This document shows, one piece after another, positions 35,611-43,251 of a stretch of 64,000 nucleotides of DNA. Within the stretch, counting starts at the first letter, position 1. Each line of letters opens with the position of its first letter. The notes beneath the pieces are model-generated. The model searched no databases and was not told where the DNA came from. It saw nothing but the letters and a program-made list of their open reading frames with translations. The DNA is from an uncultured Anaeroplasmataceae bacterium. Lineage in GTDB: Bacteria; Bacillota_I; Bacilli_A; Acholeplasmatales; Anaeroplasmataceae. The position numbers and the translations under genes are program-made. The stretch is taken from the NCBI GenBank assembly GCA_910584005.1, contig CAJTXR010000001.1:430927-494926 (forward strand). The letters are read 5' to 3'.

Positions 35611-36184
35611 TTGTCTTATAGTCAATTTTATTTTTTTTGAGTTCTGTTTTAAACTCTTCTAAATCGTATCTTAGTAAAGCAATGCTTTCTTTAATAAGAC
35701 TACCACTAATAATTACAGGCAACTTAACCTCATTAAAGCGATCCTTTCGAAAGATGGATAATGTCCCATTGGTTTCTAATATTGCAAGTTTTATTTCATC
35801 CATATCCATGATGTGTTCTAATCTCATCTGCGAGATTAGGTCATCAATTGTATAATGTTCTTTCTTCATGTTTTTAATTAATAGCTTCCCGTCTACAACT
35901 ATCGTAGTTGGTGATCCATCAATTAAATTTCTAAAAAAAGATTGTTTTAATAACAAAATACTCAATAACTTTTGTAGAACAACTAAAACAAATACACACA
36001 TATAACTTGGAAGTACAAACTCATCATTATCAATTCCCAAAGAGGCAATATCCGCAATAATTAAAAGAACAACCAAATCAAAGATAGAAAGTTCTCCTAC
36101 TTCTCTTTTTCCTAAAATTCTTAAAGCAACAATTAATATTATATATACCGCTGTTATCTTCAACAACAAAAACCCATAATTCAT
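35447..36184 (-). CDS. YetF-like DUF421 membrane protein
   Basis: 245 residues with three N-terminal helices, ALRILGKREVGELSIFDLVVLLIIADIA motif typical of DUF421, and a cytoplasmic two-lobed YetF domain (RNLIDGSPTTIVVDGKLL). In Bacillus these proteins are linked to spore germination/SpoVA-like roles; function otherwise unknown. Start at 36184 has GGTG upstream; the frame to 36211 lacks a site. The C-terminal region of about 50 residues after IIYASLHKN lies antisense to the end of the SpoVB-like gene and is unlike the usual short tail. Confidence 0.82.
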   Translation of the reverse strand: MNYGFLLLKITAVYIILIVALRILGKREVGELSIFDLVVLLIIADIASLGIDNDEFVLPSYMCVFVLVVLQKLLSILLLKQSFFRNLIDGSPTTIVVDGKLLIKNMKKEHYTIDDLISQMRLEHIMDMDEIKLAILETNGTLSIFRKDRFNEVKLPVIISGSLIKESIALLRYDLEEFKTELKKNKIDYKTIIYASLHKNILLYYQRNKNKEEMLAGHKLVLKELKEINCGNKNSLNNIQITQGQ

Positions 36185-36251
36185 AGTATTCACCATACAT
36201 ATTTTGAACATAAGTTGTACATATTATGCATATATAGTAATGGTGAAGACA

Positions 36252-36611
36252 ATGAAAAATAAACTTAGAAGTGGAATTAAAATTTATATTACAATTGCCG
36301 TATTTCTTTTCGTAGTTACAGGAGTATACACTATGTATATTGCCAAAACAACAAATAATATCCATCCAATAGTAAAACTTGTACTGACCGGATTACTCTA
36401 TTTGCTAATTGGCTTTGCCTTTGGAAATGCGGTTCATAAAAAGGGGCTTTGGGTAGGACTTCTTGTAGGGGTCATTCATTTAGGCTTATTTAAGCTCATT
36501 AATTTTTTAGCAACGGGAAATTTTTCCTTTAATATCTTACTCATTCTCATATCCCTTCTACTAGCTATGACAGGCGGAATGCTTGGGGTAAATCTGAAGA
36601 AATTATTTTAA
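36252..36611 (+). CDS. TIGR04086/YrzE-family membrane protein
   Basis: 119 residues, four predicted helices, with GFAFGNAVHKKGLWVGLLVG in the middle and GGMLGVN near the end, the usual pattern of the YrzE/TIGR04086 family. Function unknown. ATG at 36252 follows GGTG at correct spacing; the upstream part of the frame overlaps the divergent YetF-like promoter region. Divergent from yetF-like and 44 bp before rarA. Confidence 0.75.
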   Translation: MKNKLRSGIKIYITIAVFLFVVTGVYTMYIAKTTNNIHPIVKLVLTGLLYLLIGFAFGNAVHKKGLWVGLLVGVIHLGLFKLINFLATGNFSFNILLILISLLLAMTGGMLGVNLKKLF

Positions 36612-36625
36612 AATATCAAAAGTTA

Positions 36626-36634
36626 TGATACAAT
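36626..36634 (+). promoter_or_regulatory. Extended -10 promoter of rarA
   Basis: TGATACAAT 22 bp before the rarA start, downstream of the YrzE-like stop. Confidence 0.5.
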
Positions 36635-36655
36635 AAGCAAAGAGGGTGATACATT

Positions 36656-37870
36656 ATGAAGCCACTTGCTTATCGAATCAGACCAAAAACCTTTGATGAT
36701 ATTGTTGGTCAGGATCATTTGGTTGGTCCTAAGGGTGTTATAAGAAGAATGCTTGCAGATCAAAAACTATGTTCTATGATATTATATGGCCCTGCAGGAT
36801 GTGGAAAAACTTCTATTGCAGAAATCATAGCGAGCTATTATGCTCTCAATTCTTTTAGTTTTAATGCTTCTATTGATAATAAAGCCAAACTAAAAGAAAT
36901 TGCAGAGGCAGCAAAACTTTACGATAACACTCTTTTAATTATTGATGAAATTCATCGAATGAAAAAAGATGTTCAAGATTTTCTCCTTCCCTTCGTAGAA
37001 ATGGGGACCCTAACGATTGTTGGTTTAACTACAGAAAATCCTTATCGATCCATTAATCCTGCGATTCGTTCAAGAACACACATCTATCGGTTAAATGAAA
37101 TCACAAAGGATGATATCATAAAACTATTAGAAAAGACAATTATACAAGAACAAATGAAACCAATCTCCAAGGATATTTTAGATTATATTGCGGTGGTTTC
37201 TTCATGTGAGGTACGCTCTAGTTTAAACATGCTTGAGGTTGCAAATATGCTAGAGGAAGAGGAACGAACCTTAGAGAATGTGAAACAGTTAATAGGAAAA
37301 AAAAGTTTTGCGATTGATGAAGAGGGAGAAGCCTATTATGATATTGCATCGGCAATGATAAAATCCATTCGTGGAAGTGATGCTGATGCTGCACTTCACT
37401 ATCTTGCAAGACTTTTAAAATCTGAAGATCTAGAGTTTATCACAAGAAGATTAATGATTTTGGCTTATGAGGATATTGGACTTGGAAATCCAAATGCTGG
37501 TCCTCGAGTATATGCGGCTTGCCATGCCGCTTTAGAAATTGGGTTGCCAGAGGCTAGAATTCCTTTAGGATATGCCGTAATTGATTTGGCTACTTCTCCT
37601 AAAAGTAATTCTTCCTATTTAGCAATTGATCAAGCGATAAAAGATTTAGATACTTTAACTTCTATGCAAATTCCACCGCACATTTTAAATAAAGAAATAA
37701 AAAGCGGAAAAGTGGAATATCAATATCCACATGATTTTAAAAACGGATATGTCGAGCAACAATATATGCCAGATGCCCTACTTGGAAAAACCTATTATAA
37801 TCCTAAGGACACTGGTGCATATGAACGAGGAATTAAAGATTTTTTAAAAAAATTAAAAGAGGAATCATAA
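36656..37870 (+). CDS. rarA: Replication-associated recombination protein A (MgsA/RarA AAA+ ATPase)
   Basis: AAA+ clamp-loader-like ATPase acting at stalled forks. 404 residues: LAYRIRPKTFDDIVGQDHLVG start, Walker A GPAGCGKT at 45-52, Walker B LIIDEIHR, sensor 1 GLTTENP, C-terminal tetramerisation region with AYEDIGLGNPNAG and YPHDFKNGYVEQQYMPD. Shorter than typical (420-440) with the N-terminus starting directly at the ATPase domain, as in other Bacilli. Ends in a 6 bp convergent overlap with the SpoIIIE-like gene. Confidence 0.93.
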   Translation: MKPLAYRIRPKTFDDIVGQDHLVGPKGVIRRMLADQKLCSMILYGPAGCGKTSIAEIIASYYALNSFSFNASIDNKAKLKEIAEAAKLYDNTLLIIDEIHRMKKDVQDFLLPFVEMGTLTIVGLTTENPYRSINPAIRSRTHIYRLNEITKDDIIKLLEKTIIQEQMKPISKDILDYIAVVSSCEVRSSLNMLEVANMLEEEERTLENVKQLIGKKSFAIDEEGEAYYDIASAMIKSIRGSDADAALHYLARLLKSEDLEFITRRLMILAYEDIGLGNPNAGPRVYAACHAALEIGLPEARIPLGYAVIDLATSPKSNSSYLAIDQAIKDLDTLTSMQIPPHILNKEIKSGKVEYQYPHDFKNGYVEQQYMPDALLGKTYYNPKDTGAYERGIKDFLKKLKEES

Positions 37871-39541
37871 ATCAATTTTTTCAAAATCAGATAACGAAAC
37901 ATACGGAGTCTGCCCATGATATAAGACTCCTTTTTTTCTTATTAAAACATCGCCTTTTTTTTGTAACCGGCAAGCAATATCTGAACCAAATAATTTAATT
38001 GATGTTGAAACATCATTCATATTAAAGGCTACAATTTCACTTTTATTTAATTCTAGATGAGCTAAAGCATTTTTACTTCTAGCAACCGCAATTATGATAA
38101 TTCCAACACGAACTGCAAAGCGGATTGCATAAGTTATTTTTTGAAGAAGGCTTGGAGATACCTTAGATAAATCAAAAAGAAAAAAATGAAATTCAGGATA
38201 AATGAGTTCCATATCTAAATTTGATTTTTTAATTAAAGAATTGGCTTCTACTATCGTATCACAATTAAAATATTTCAAAACTTCACTTCTTCGTTCATAT
38301 TCACTAAATGCCTCATCTAAAGCAATGGAAGCTGATTTTTCATTATTTACATAGATAAACGCTTTTTTATCTAGATTTGTAAATTCATTTTCAAAATCAT
38401 AAAAATAAATTTCACTATATTTTATATTTTTGATTAATATACTCAAAATTAAGGAACGGATAAACGTTTTAATTCCACTGCTTTTATCGCCAATTACAAC
38501 AAGCATTTTGCCAACACTAATATCCATAGAAATGATATCTCCGTTGACATCCATCGCCATTCCTAGATGATTTTGTTTATCCTCCGTTGCCAAAAAGTTT
38601 TTTAAAGTAAGAAGTTTTCGAAATTGGTTAGGATAATCTAAATAGTATTCATTCTCGTTTTTAAGTAAGAAACATTGGCGGTTAAAGTATCCTACAATCG
38701 CCTTAAAATCTGCATCATTTTTATTGGCAAATTTTAATACAATTCTAGATGAGGTATAAGAGGTATAGGAAGCATCTAACATACCATATATTTTTTTATC
38801 TCTAATATATCTTTTTAAACCTTCATAGCGTTCCTTATTAATTTCTTCTTGTAAAGTAAAATTTGTTTGTCCCTCTGAATCTTCTAAGCTATGAAGGGAT
38901 ATTTTTTTTACTGGCTTTTTAAATGAAGTAGGATAGTGAATGTTTTTAACATAAGATTTTGTCCAGCCAAAAATCTGTTTTGGAATTTTTGTTAATTTAC
39001 CACTTTTAAAAATTTTAAACCACTGAATATTGGCCATATAGCTAATTCCAATCAATAAAAACGCAATTCCAATTAAAATACTTCCAATCTTACTTACTAA
39101 TAGGCAGGTTACTTGCAATAATAACGCTCCAATCATTCCTCCCCCACAACTATAACTAATTTGATAGGATTTTAAATAATGTCGATATAGAGTTATGGTT
39201 TTAGAAAGAATGGTTGTATTCTTCATTCCTAATGCATCATATAAACCTAAATGAGCAAACATTAATAGGGAGAGTAAGATAAACAAAAGACCGATAAAAG
39301 AAATATGATGAAAATCTAATTTCTTTTTTAATAAAATAAAAGCAATGGAATAAATGAATATAAACATTAAGATGATGGTAGAAAAATCTCCAAATATAAA
39401 AGCAAAAAAAAGAGCTAAAAAGCGACCAGCCATTCCAATTCTACCAATTAATATAATTGAAAAAATACTAATTCCAATACATAGGGCTACATAAAAATAA
39501 TCTTTTTTTTCTTTGATAATTTGCTTCTTCACCTTAGGCAT
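37865..39541 (-). CDS. FtsK/SpoIIIE-like membrane protein with degenerate ATPase domain
   Basis: 558 residues from an ATG with GGGAGGG. Four or five membrane helices occupy residues 15-175, as in SpoIIIE/FtsK, followed by a linker and an FtsK alpha/beta-like domain. The expected Walker A (GTTGSGKS) is replaced by GDKSSGIKT, and Walker B lacks its catalytic Glu (FFLFDLSKV instead of VDEFADLM). The alignable C-terminal part (RVGIIIIAVARSK; KKGDVLIRKKGVLYHGQ; SLSDFEKI) ends where FtsK_beta ends, so the DNA-reading gamma domain is missing. It lies downstream of rnj and a DpaA-like gene, the position of spoIIIE in Bacillus. Likely a non-motor homologue. Confidence 0.75.
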   Translation of the reverse strand: MPKVKKQIIKEKKDYFYVALCIGISIFSIILIGRIGMAGRFLALFFAFIFGDFSTIILMFIFIYSIAFILLKKKLDFHHISFIGLLFILLSLLMFAHLGLYDALGMKNTTILSKTITLYRHYLKSYQISYSCGGGMIGALLLQVTCLLVSKIGSILIGIAFLLIGISYMANIQWFKIFKSGKLTKIPKQIFGWTKSYVKNIHYPTSFKKPVKKISLHSLEDSEGQTNFTLQEEINKERYEGLKRYIRDKKIYGMLDASYTSYTSSRIVLKFANKNDADFKAIVGYFNRQCFLLKNENEYYLDYPNQFRKLLTLKNFLATEDKQNHLGMAMDVNGDIISMDISVGKMLVVIGDKSSGIKTFIRSLILSILIKNIKYSEIYFYDFENEFTNLDKKAFIYVNNEKSASIALDEAFSEYERRSEVLKYFNCDTIVEANSLIKKSNLDMELIYPEFHFFLFDLSKVSPSLLQKITYAIRFAVRVGIIIIAVARSKNALAHLELNKSEIVAFNMNDVSTSIKLFGSDIACRLQKKGDVLIRKKGVLYHGQTPYVSLSDFEKIDL

Positions 39542-39628
39542 AGTATCCCTCCCAGTTCTAATACTATACAATACAAAAAATAAAAAAAATGAAGAAAAAA
39601 GCTGATAGCTTATCATAACGATAAATTA

Positions 39629-41323
39629 TCAGCTTTTCTTCATTTCCAAATCTGTTGCAATTAAAACTGGAATAATAATTGGGCTTCGTTTTGTCTTCTT
39701 ATAAATGTAATGAGAAAGTTCCATACGAAGCGTATTCTTATATTCCCCCCAGTTAATAAACTTATTAACTAAATACTTAATTGATACTTTTTTAAATACT
39801 TCTAATATGTCATTTTTTAATTCATTTTCATCATTTAAATAGACAAAACCCTTTGATATAATATCTGGACCCGAAACAACAACCTTCGTCCTTGGATTGA
39901 TATTTGCACAAACCATTAAGAGCCCCTCTTCTGCTAAAAGTTCACGATCCCGCATGACAACATCTCCAACATCTTTAAAAGCCTTGCCATCAATCATGAC
40001 CTCTCCCACAGGAACATCACCAGTAATCCCTCGATATTGTCCATCAACAAAAGTAGCGATATCTCCATTATCTAAAAGAATTACCTTTGAGTCATCATAT
40101 CCAACACAATCTGCGACTACTCTTAATGCATACTGATGTCGGTACTCACCAATAACAGGAATTACATATTTAGGTAAAAGAATATTTAGCATCTGCTTAA
40201 TTTCTTCTCGGTTAGCAGAGGAAATTGGTAATAAATTTGAATTGAATTCCTTAACATTCGTCGTAACTCGATAAATGATATCCATTGTTCGAGCTGCCAT
40301 TTTTTCGGTTCCCAAATAAGGTGTTGTTAAAATGACAACAGTGTCTTTTTCATTCAAATGAATTAACCGATCAATAGATTTCGCCATTCGTTGTAGCATA
40401 AAATAAGGCTCATGTCGCTCTCCTGTTACTAAAACAACTAAATCATCCATGTCTTTACTGCTCTCATTTGAATCATCGATGAATCTTAAATTTACTAAAT
40501 TTTCTGAAGGAATGCTTAAATAACCAAGATTCATCGCTTGATTGACTAAACGTTGTGTTTTTCTTCCCAAAATTGCAATCTTTTTATTTTGTTCTAATGC
40601 AATATCTACAATTTGCTGAATCCTTAAAATATCTGAAGAAAATAAAGTAAATAAAATTCGACTTTTCGCTTGAGTCATAATATTTTTAATTCGCAACTTA
40701 AATTCTAAAATCGTTCCTCTAGATTGTTCATTTAGTGCTCCTAAGCTATCCGTCATTAAAGCTAATACACCTTCCTTAGCAAAAAAAGAAAGTTCACGAT
40801 ACATCAATGCATAATTAATTTTTGAATTTTGATCAAAATTATAATTTCCTGTATAGACAATATATCCATCTGGTGTTTTTATCGCAATTCCTAAGCAATC
40901 TGGAATATTATGTGGAACATCAAAAAAACGAATTTCCACCTGATCAAACTTAATTACAGAACGAGAAGTAACAGTTATAAACTTGATTTTTTCTATATCA
41001 AGCGTTTCATCCTTAAGACTATCCATCAAAATTGCCATTGTAAACTTAGATGCATAAACTGGAACCTGAAATTCATTTAAAATTTGATATACACCACCAA
41101 TATGGTCATCATGCCCATGAGTTAGAAAAATTCCTGCTACGCGATTTTTATTTTCAATTAAAAAGGAAATATCATTGTTTATTAAATCCACACCATATAA
41201 TTCTGTAGTTGGATATTTAATTCCAGCATCTAAAATGAATAACTTTTGTTCAACTTCTACTACATATAAATTTTTTCCATCTTCTTGGAGCCCTCCAAGT
41301 GAAAATATATTAATATTTGCCAT
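39629..41323 (-). CDS. rnj: Ribonuclease J
   Basis: Metallo-beta-lactamase/beta-CASP ribonuclease with 5'-exo and endonuclease activity in mRNA decay and rRNA maturation. HGHDDH at 69-74 (HGHEDH in most), TGNYNFD, DSLGA (usually DSTNA), and C-terminal HxH region MVCANINPRTK-associated motifs; ATG at 41323 gives 564 residues. The start has only GAGAAG near it, whereas GGAGGAG lies about 26 nt upstream, separated by a small ATAGC/GCTAT hairpin; a TTG at 41335 is also possible. DSLGA in motif C is atypical. Neighbour of DpaA-like and SpoIIIE-like genes. Confidence 0.9.
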   Translation of the reverse strand: MANINIFSLGGLQEDGKNLYVVEVEQKLFILDAGIKYPTTELYGVDLINNDISFLIENKNRVAGIFLTHGHDDHIGGVYQILNEFQVPVYASKFTMAILMDSLKDETLDIEKIKFITVTSRSVIKFDQVEIRFFDVPHNIPDCLGIAIKTPDGYIVYTGNYNFDQNSKINYALMYRELSFFAKEGVLALMTDSLGALNEQSRGTILEFKLRIKNIMTQAKSRILFTLFSSDILRIQQIVDIALEQNKKIAILGRKTQRLVNQAMNLGYLSIPSENLVNLRFIDDSNESSKDMDDLVVLVTGERHEPYFMLQRMAKSIDRLIHLNEKDTVVILTTPYLGTEKMAARTMDIIYRVTTNVKEFNSNLLPISSANREEIKQMLNILLPKYVIPVIGEYRHQYALRVVADCVGYDDSKVILLDNGDIATFVDGQYRGITGDVPVGEVMIDGKAFKDVGDVVMRDRELLAEEGLLMVCANINPRTKVVVSGPDIISKGFVYLNDENELKNDILEVFKKVSIKYLVNKFINWGEYKNTLRMELSHYIYKKTKRSPIIIPVLIATDLEMKKS

Positions 41324-41406
41324 ACGTCTTCTCAAATAGCCAAAAGCTATTCTCCTCCTTCCTAATTTTATAGAATCGAAAATCCCGTAGTATAATTATA
41401 TCCGTT

Positions 41407-42144
41407 TTATAAGAATTTTTCAATATGTTTTTTTATAATATTTGCGGCAGAAATATAAGCGAATTTAGAAGGTATAGCACTATAAATCTCATAAGAAATG
41501 CCATATTCCTCTATTTTATCAATATCAAATCCATAAGGAGCAGAGGCTACATCTAATATTCTCTTGTTTTTGAAAACTTCGTAATCCATTTCTATATTCG
41601 CAGGAATTGTATTCACTACAATATCAAAATCTTGCCAATCTGTCACAGAAAATCCTCGCAAAAGAATATATTTTTCTTCTTCTTTTGTATTTGGATAAAT
41701 TGAAAAATTACATCCATATGCATCTAATAATTCTGCAAATGTATACCCTATATTTCCATATCCCATAATCAAAATCTTCAAATCATGAATTGCTAAATTT
41801 TTCCTTTGTAAGAAATCAATAATCCCCATAGATGTTAATTTTGCATTTTCAATTACAAATTGAGGAAGTTTTAATAGTTCTACTAAAGTAATATTCTTGA
41901 CTTCACATAAATCCTTTAATTTATTATTAGCATTGCCCACTATAATCGTTTTCACACAATTAAATTTTAAAATGTCTAAAATATTTAATTTAGAATTCTT
42001 TATATTATAATAAGCATCAATGCCGCCAAAGGGTAAAAGTAAAACATCAATACCATAAAAATCAACCAATTCAGAAGACAGTTTCGCATCAACCATGGTT
42101 GCTAAAGCATCGTATCTTATATCTCCCTTGACTATTCCTAACAT
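41407..42144 (-). CDS. Dipicolinate synthase subunit A-like Rossmann protein
   Basis: 245 residues from an ATG with AGGTGATGG upstream; the frame to 42198 would run through a terminator. C-terminal Rossmann domain with GYGNIG at 128-133, then VVNTIPANIEMD and ILDVASAPYGFD, which follow DpaA (SpoVFA) very closely in order and spacing (NTIPS, LDLASRPGG). The N-terminal domain is shorter than in DpaA. DpaA makes dipicolinic acid for spores together with DpaB; no DpaB is here. Gene order DpaA-like, RNase J, SpoIIIE-like mirrors Bacillus dpaA...rnjB...spoIIIE, which supports the assignment. Function in this organism unknown. Confidence 0.7.
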   Translation of the reverse strand: MLGIVKGDIRYDALATMVDAKLSSELVDFYGIDVLLLPFGGIDAYYNIKNSKLNILDILKFNCVKTIIVGNANNKLKDLCEVKNITLVELLKLPQFVIENAKLTSMGIIDFLQRKNLAIHDLKILIMGYGNIGYTFAELLDAYGCNFSIYPNTKEEEKYILLRGFSVTDWQDFDIVVNTIPANIEMDYEVFKNKRILDVASAPYGFDIDKIEEYGISYEIYSAIPSKFAYISAANIIKKHIEKFL

Positions 42145-42169
42145 ACCATCACCTATATATAGTATGTTA

Positions 42170-42200
42170 GGCAAAAATAAAAGGTGCCAAAGCACCAATT
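42170..42200 (-). terminator. Terminator of the CBM20 gene
   Basis: Minus-strand GGTGC-TTTG-GCACC (42183-42196) followed by TTTTATTTTT, immediately after the CBM20 stop. It separates this gene from the DpaA-like gene. Confidence 0.75.
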
Positions 42201-42201
42201 A

Positions 42202-42507
42202 TTAAAATCTTGAAACTTCTACTTCAACCTTAATTCCTTTTGCAGCAACGAATGCATGATTTGGAACATCTTCGCCCCATGCACCTTTTTCTACTGCATC
42301 CCAAGATTTTCCAGCTAAAACTTTAAATTCAATATTTTCTCCCGCTGGAAGTAATTTAGAAGCTGTATATGAACCACATTCTTCACAGAAAGAAAGTTTA
42401 ACTCCCTTTGCCTCATTCCATTCTCCTAAAGCTGTCACATTCCCAACGAGATATAATTCTAAGCCTGCTGGTGCTTTAACTAAAAATTCTACTTTTGTAT
42501 TTGCCAT
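42202..42507 (-). CDS. Stand-alone CBM20 starch-binding domain protein
   Basis: 101 residues that form exactly one carbohydrate-binding module of family 20: VEFLVKAPAGLELYLVGNV, then LGEWNEAKG with the conserved Trp, and a C-terminal strand with W. No signal peptide, no catalytic domain, no membrane anchor. CBM20 is normally appended to amylases or glucan phosphatases. Cytoplasmic location suggests binding of stored glycogen-like glucan; this is inference. Balanced codon content (GCA, GCT, GTT rich) and a consensus promoter suggest strong expression. Own terminator. Confidence 0.85.
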   Translation of the reverse strand: MANTKVEFLVKAPAGLELYLVGNVTALGEWNEAKGVKLSFCEECGSYTASKLLPAGENIEFKVLAGKSWDAVEKGAWGEDVPNHAFVAAKGIKVEVEVSRF

Positions 42508-42538
42508 ATTCTATTTTCCTTTCTTATTTCACATATTC

Positions 42539-42567
42539 ATTGTAAATAATATTGATTTGAAATTCAA
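42539..42567 (-). promoter_or_regulatory. Promoter of the CBM20 gene
   Basis: Minus-strand TTGAAT (42562-42567), 17 bp spacer, TACAAT (42539-42544); 31 bp to the start. The -35 lies within a TTGAAATTCAA palindrome. Confidence 0.65.
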
Positions 42568-42656
42568 TAAAAAAGCGTTTCCTATTTTTTTTATTCTTTT
42601 TTTTTACATAATTTTCAAAAAAAATAACAAAAATATAACTGCAACCAATAATTTTA

Positions 42657-42665
42657 TGATATGAT
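42657..42665 (+). promoter_or_regulatory. Extended -10 promoter of recU-ponA
   Basis: TGATATGAT 17 bp upstream of the recU start. -35 region AT-rich without consensus. Confidence 0.45.
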
Positions 42666-42681
42666 AAGTATGGTGATAAAA

Positions 42682-43251
42682 ATGAATTTTCCAACAGTAA
42701 AAAAACAAAATAAAAAAAGAATTAACAAAGCGAATCTAGGAATGGATTTGGAAGAAGCAATCAATCAAACCAATGAGTATTATTTAAATAATGATATTGC
42801 GGTTATCCATAAAAAACCCACTCCTGTTCAGATTGTCAAGGTGGATTATCCTTCAAGAAATAAGGCTGTAATTACCGAAGCCTACTATAAAACTCCTTCT
42901 ACAACCGACTATAATGGAATATACAAAGGGAAATATATTGACTTTGATGCAAAAGAAAATCATAATAAAACGGCTTTCCCATTAGCCAATGTTTCTGCTC
43001 ATCAGGTCCTTCATTTAAAGAAGGTTCAAGAACATGGAGGAATCGCTTTTTTACTGGTCGCATGGAATCTATACAATGAATATTATTTATTGCCTTTTGA
43101 GGTGCTAAACGAATATTGGGAAAATTCATTGAAGGATGGAAGAAAATCAATTCCATATGAAACATTTAAAACAAAAGCCTATTCTATATCTGAAGGCTAT
43201 TTACCTAGAATTCCTTATTTAAAGGTAATCGATGAAATCTATTTTAAATAA
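42682..43251 (+). CDS. recU: Holliday junction resolvase RecU
   Basis: Endonuclease cutting Holliday junctions during recombination and chromosome segregation. 189 residues from ATG 42682 (GGTG upstream). NLGMDLEEAINQTNEYY, PVQIVKVDYP, STTDYNGIYKGKYIDFDAKE (PD-(D/E)XK catalytic Asp and Glu/Lys) and FPLANVSAHQVLHLKK are the family blocks. Overlaps ponA by 20 bp, the classic recU-ponA arrangement of Bacillota. Confidence 0.95.
   Translation: MNFPTVKKQNKKRINKANLGMDLEEAINQTNEYYLNNDIAVIHKKPTPVQIVKVDYPSRNKAVITEAYYKTPSTTDYNGIYKGKYIDFDAKENHNKTAFPLANVSAHQVLHLKKVQEHGGIAFLLVAWNLYNEYYLLPFEVLNEYWENSLKDGRKSIPYETFKTKAYSISEGYLPRIPYLKVIDEIYFK

Noticed and set aside
42144..42198. Longer start for the DpaA-like protein at 42198
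   Set aside because: It would be translated from within the CBM20 terminator; the internal ATG has AGGTGATGG.
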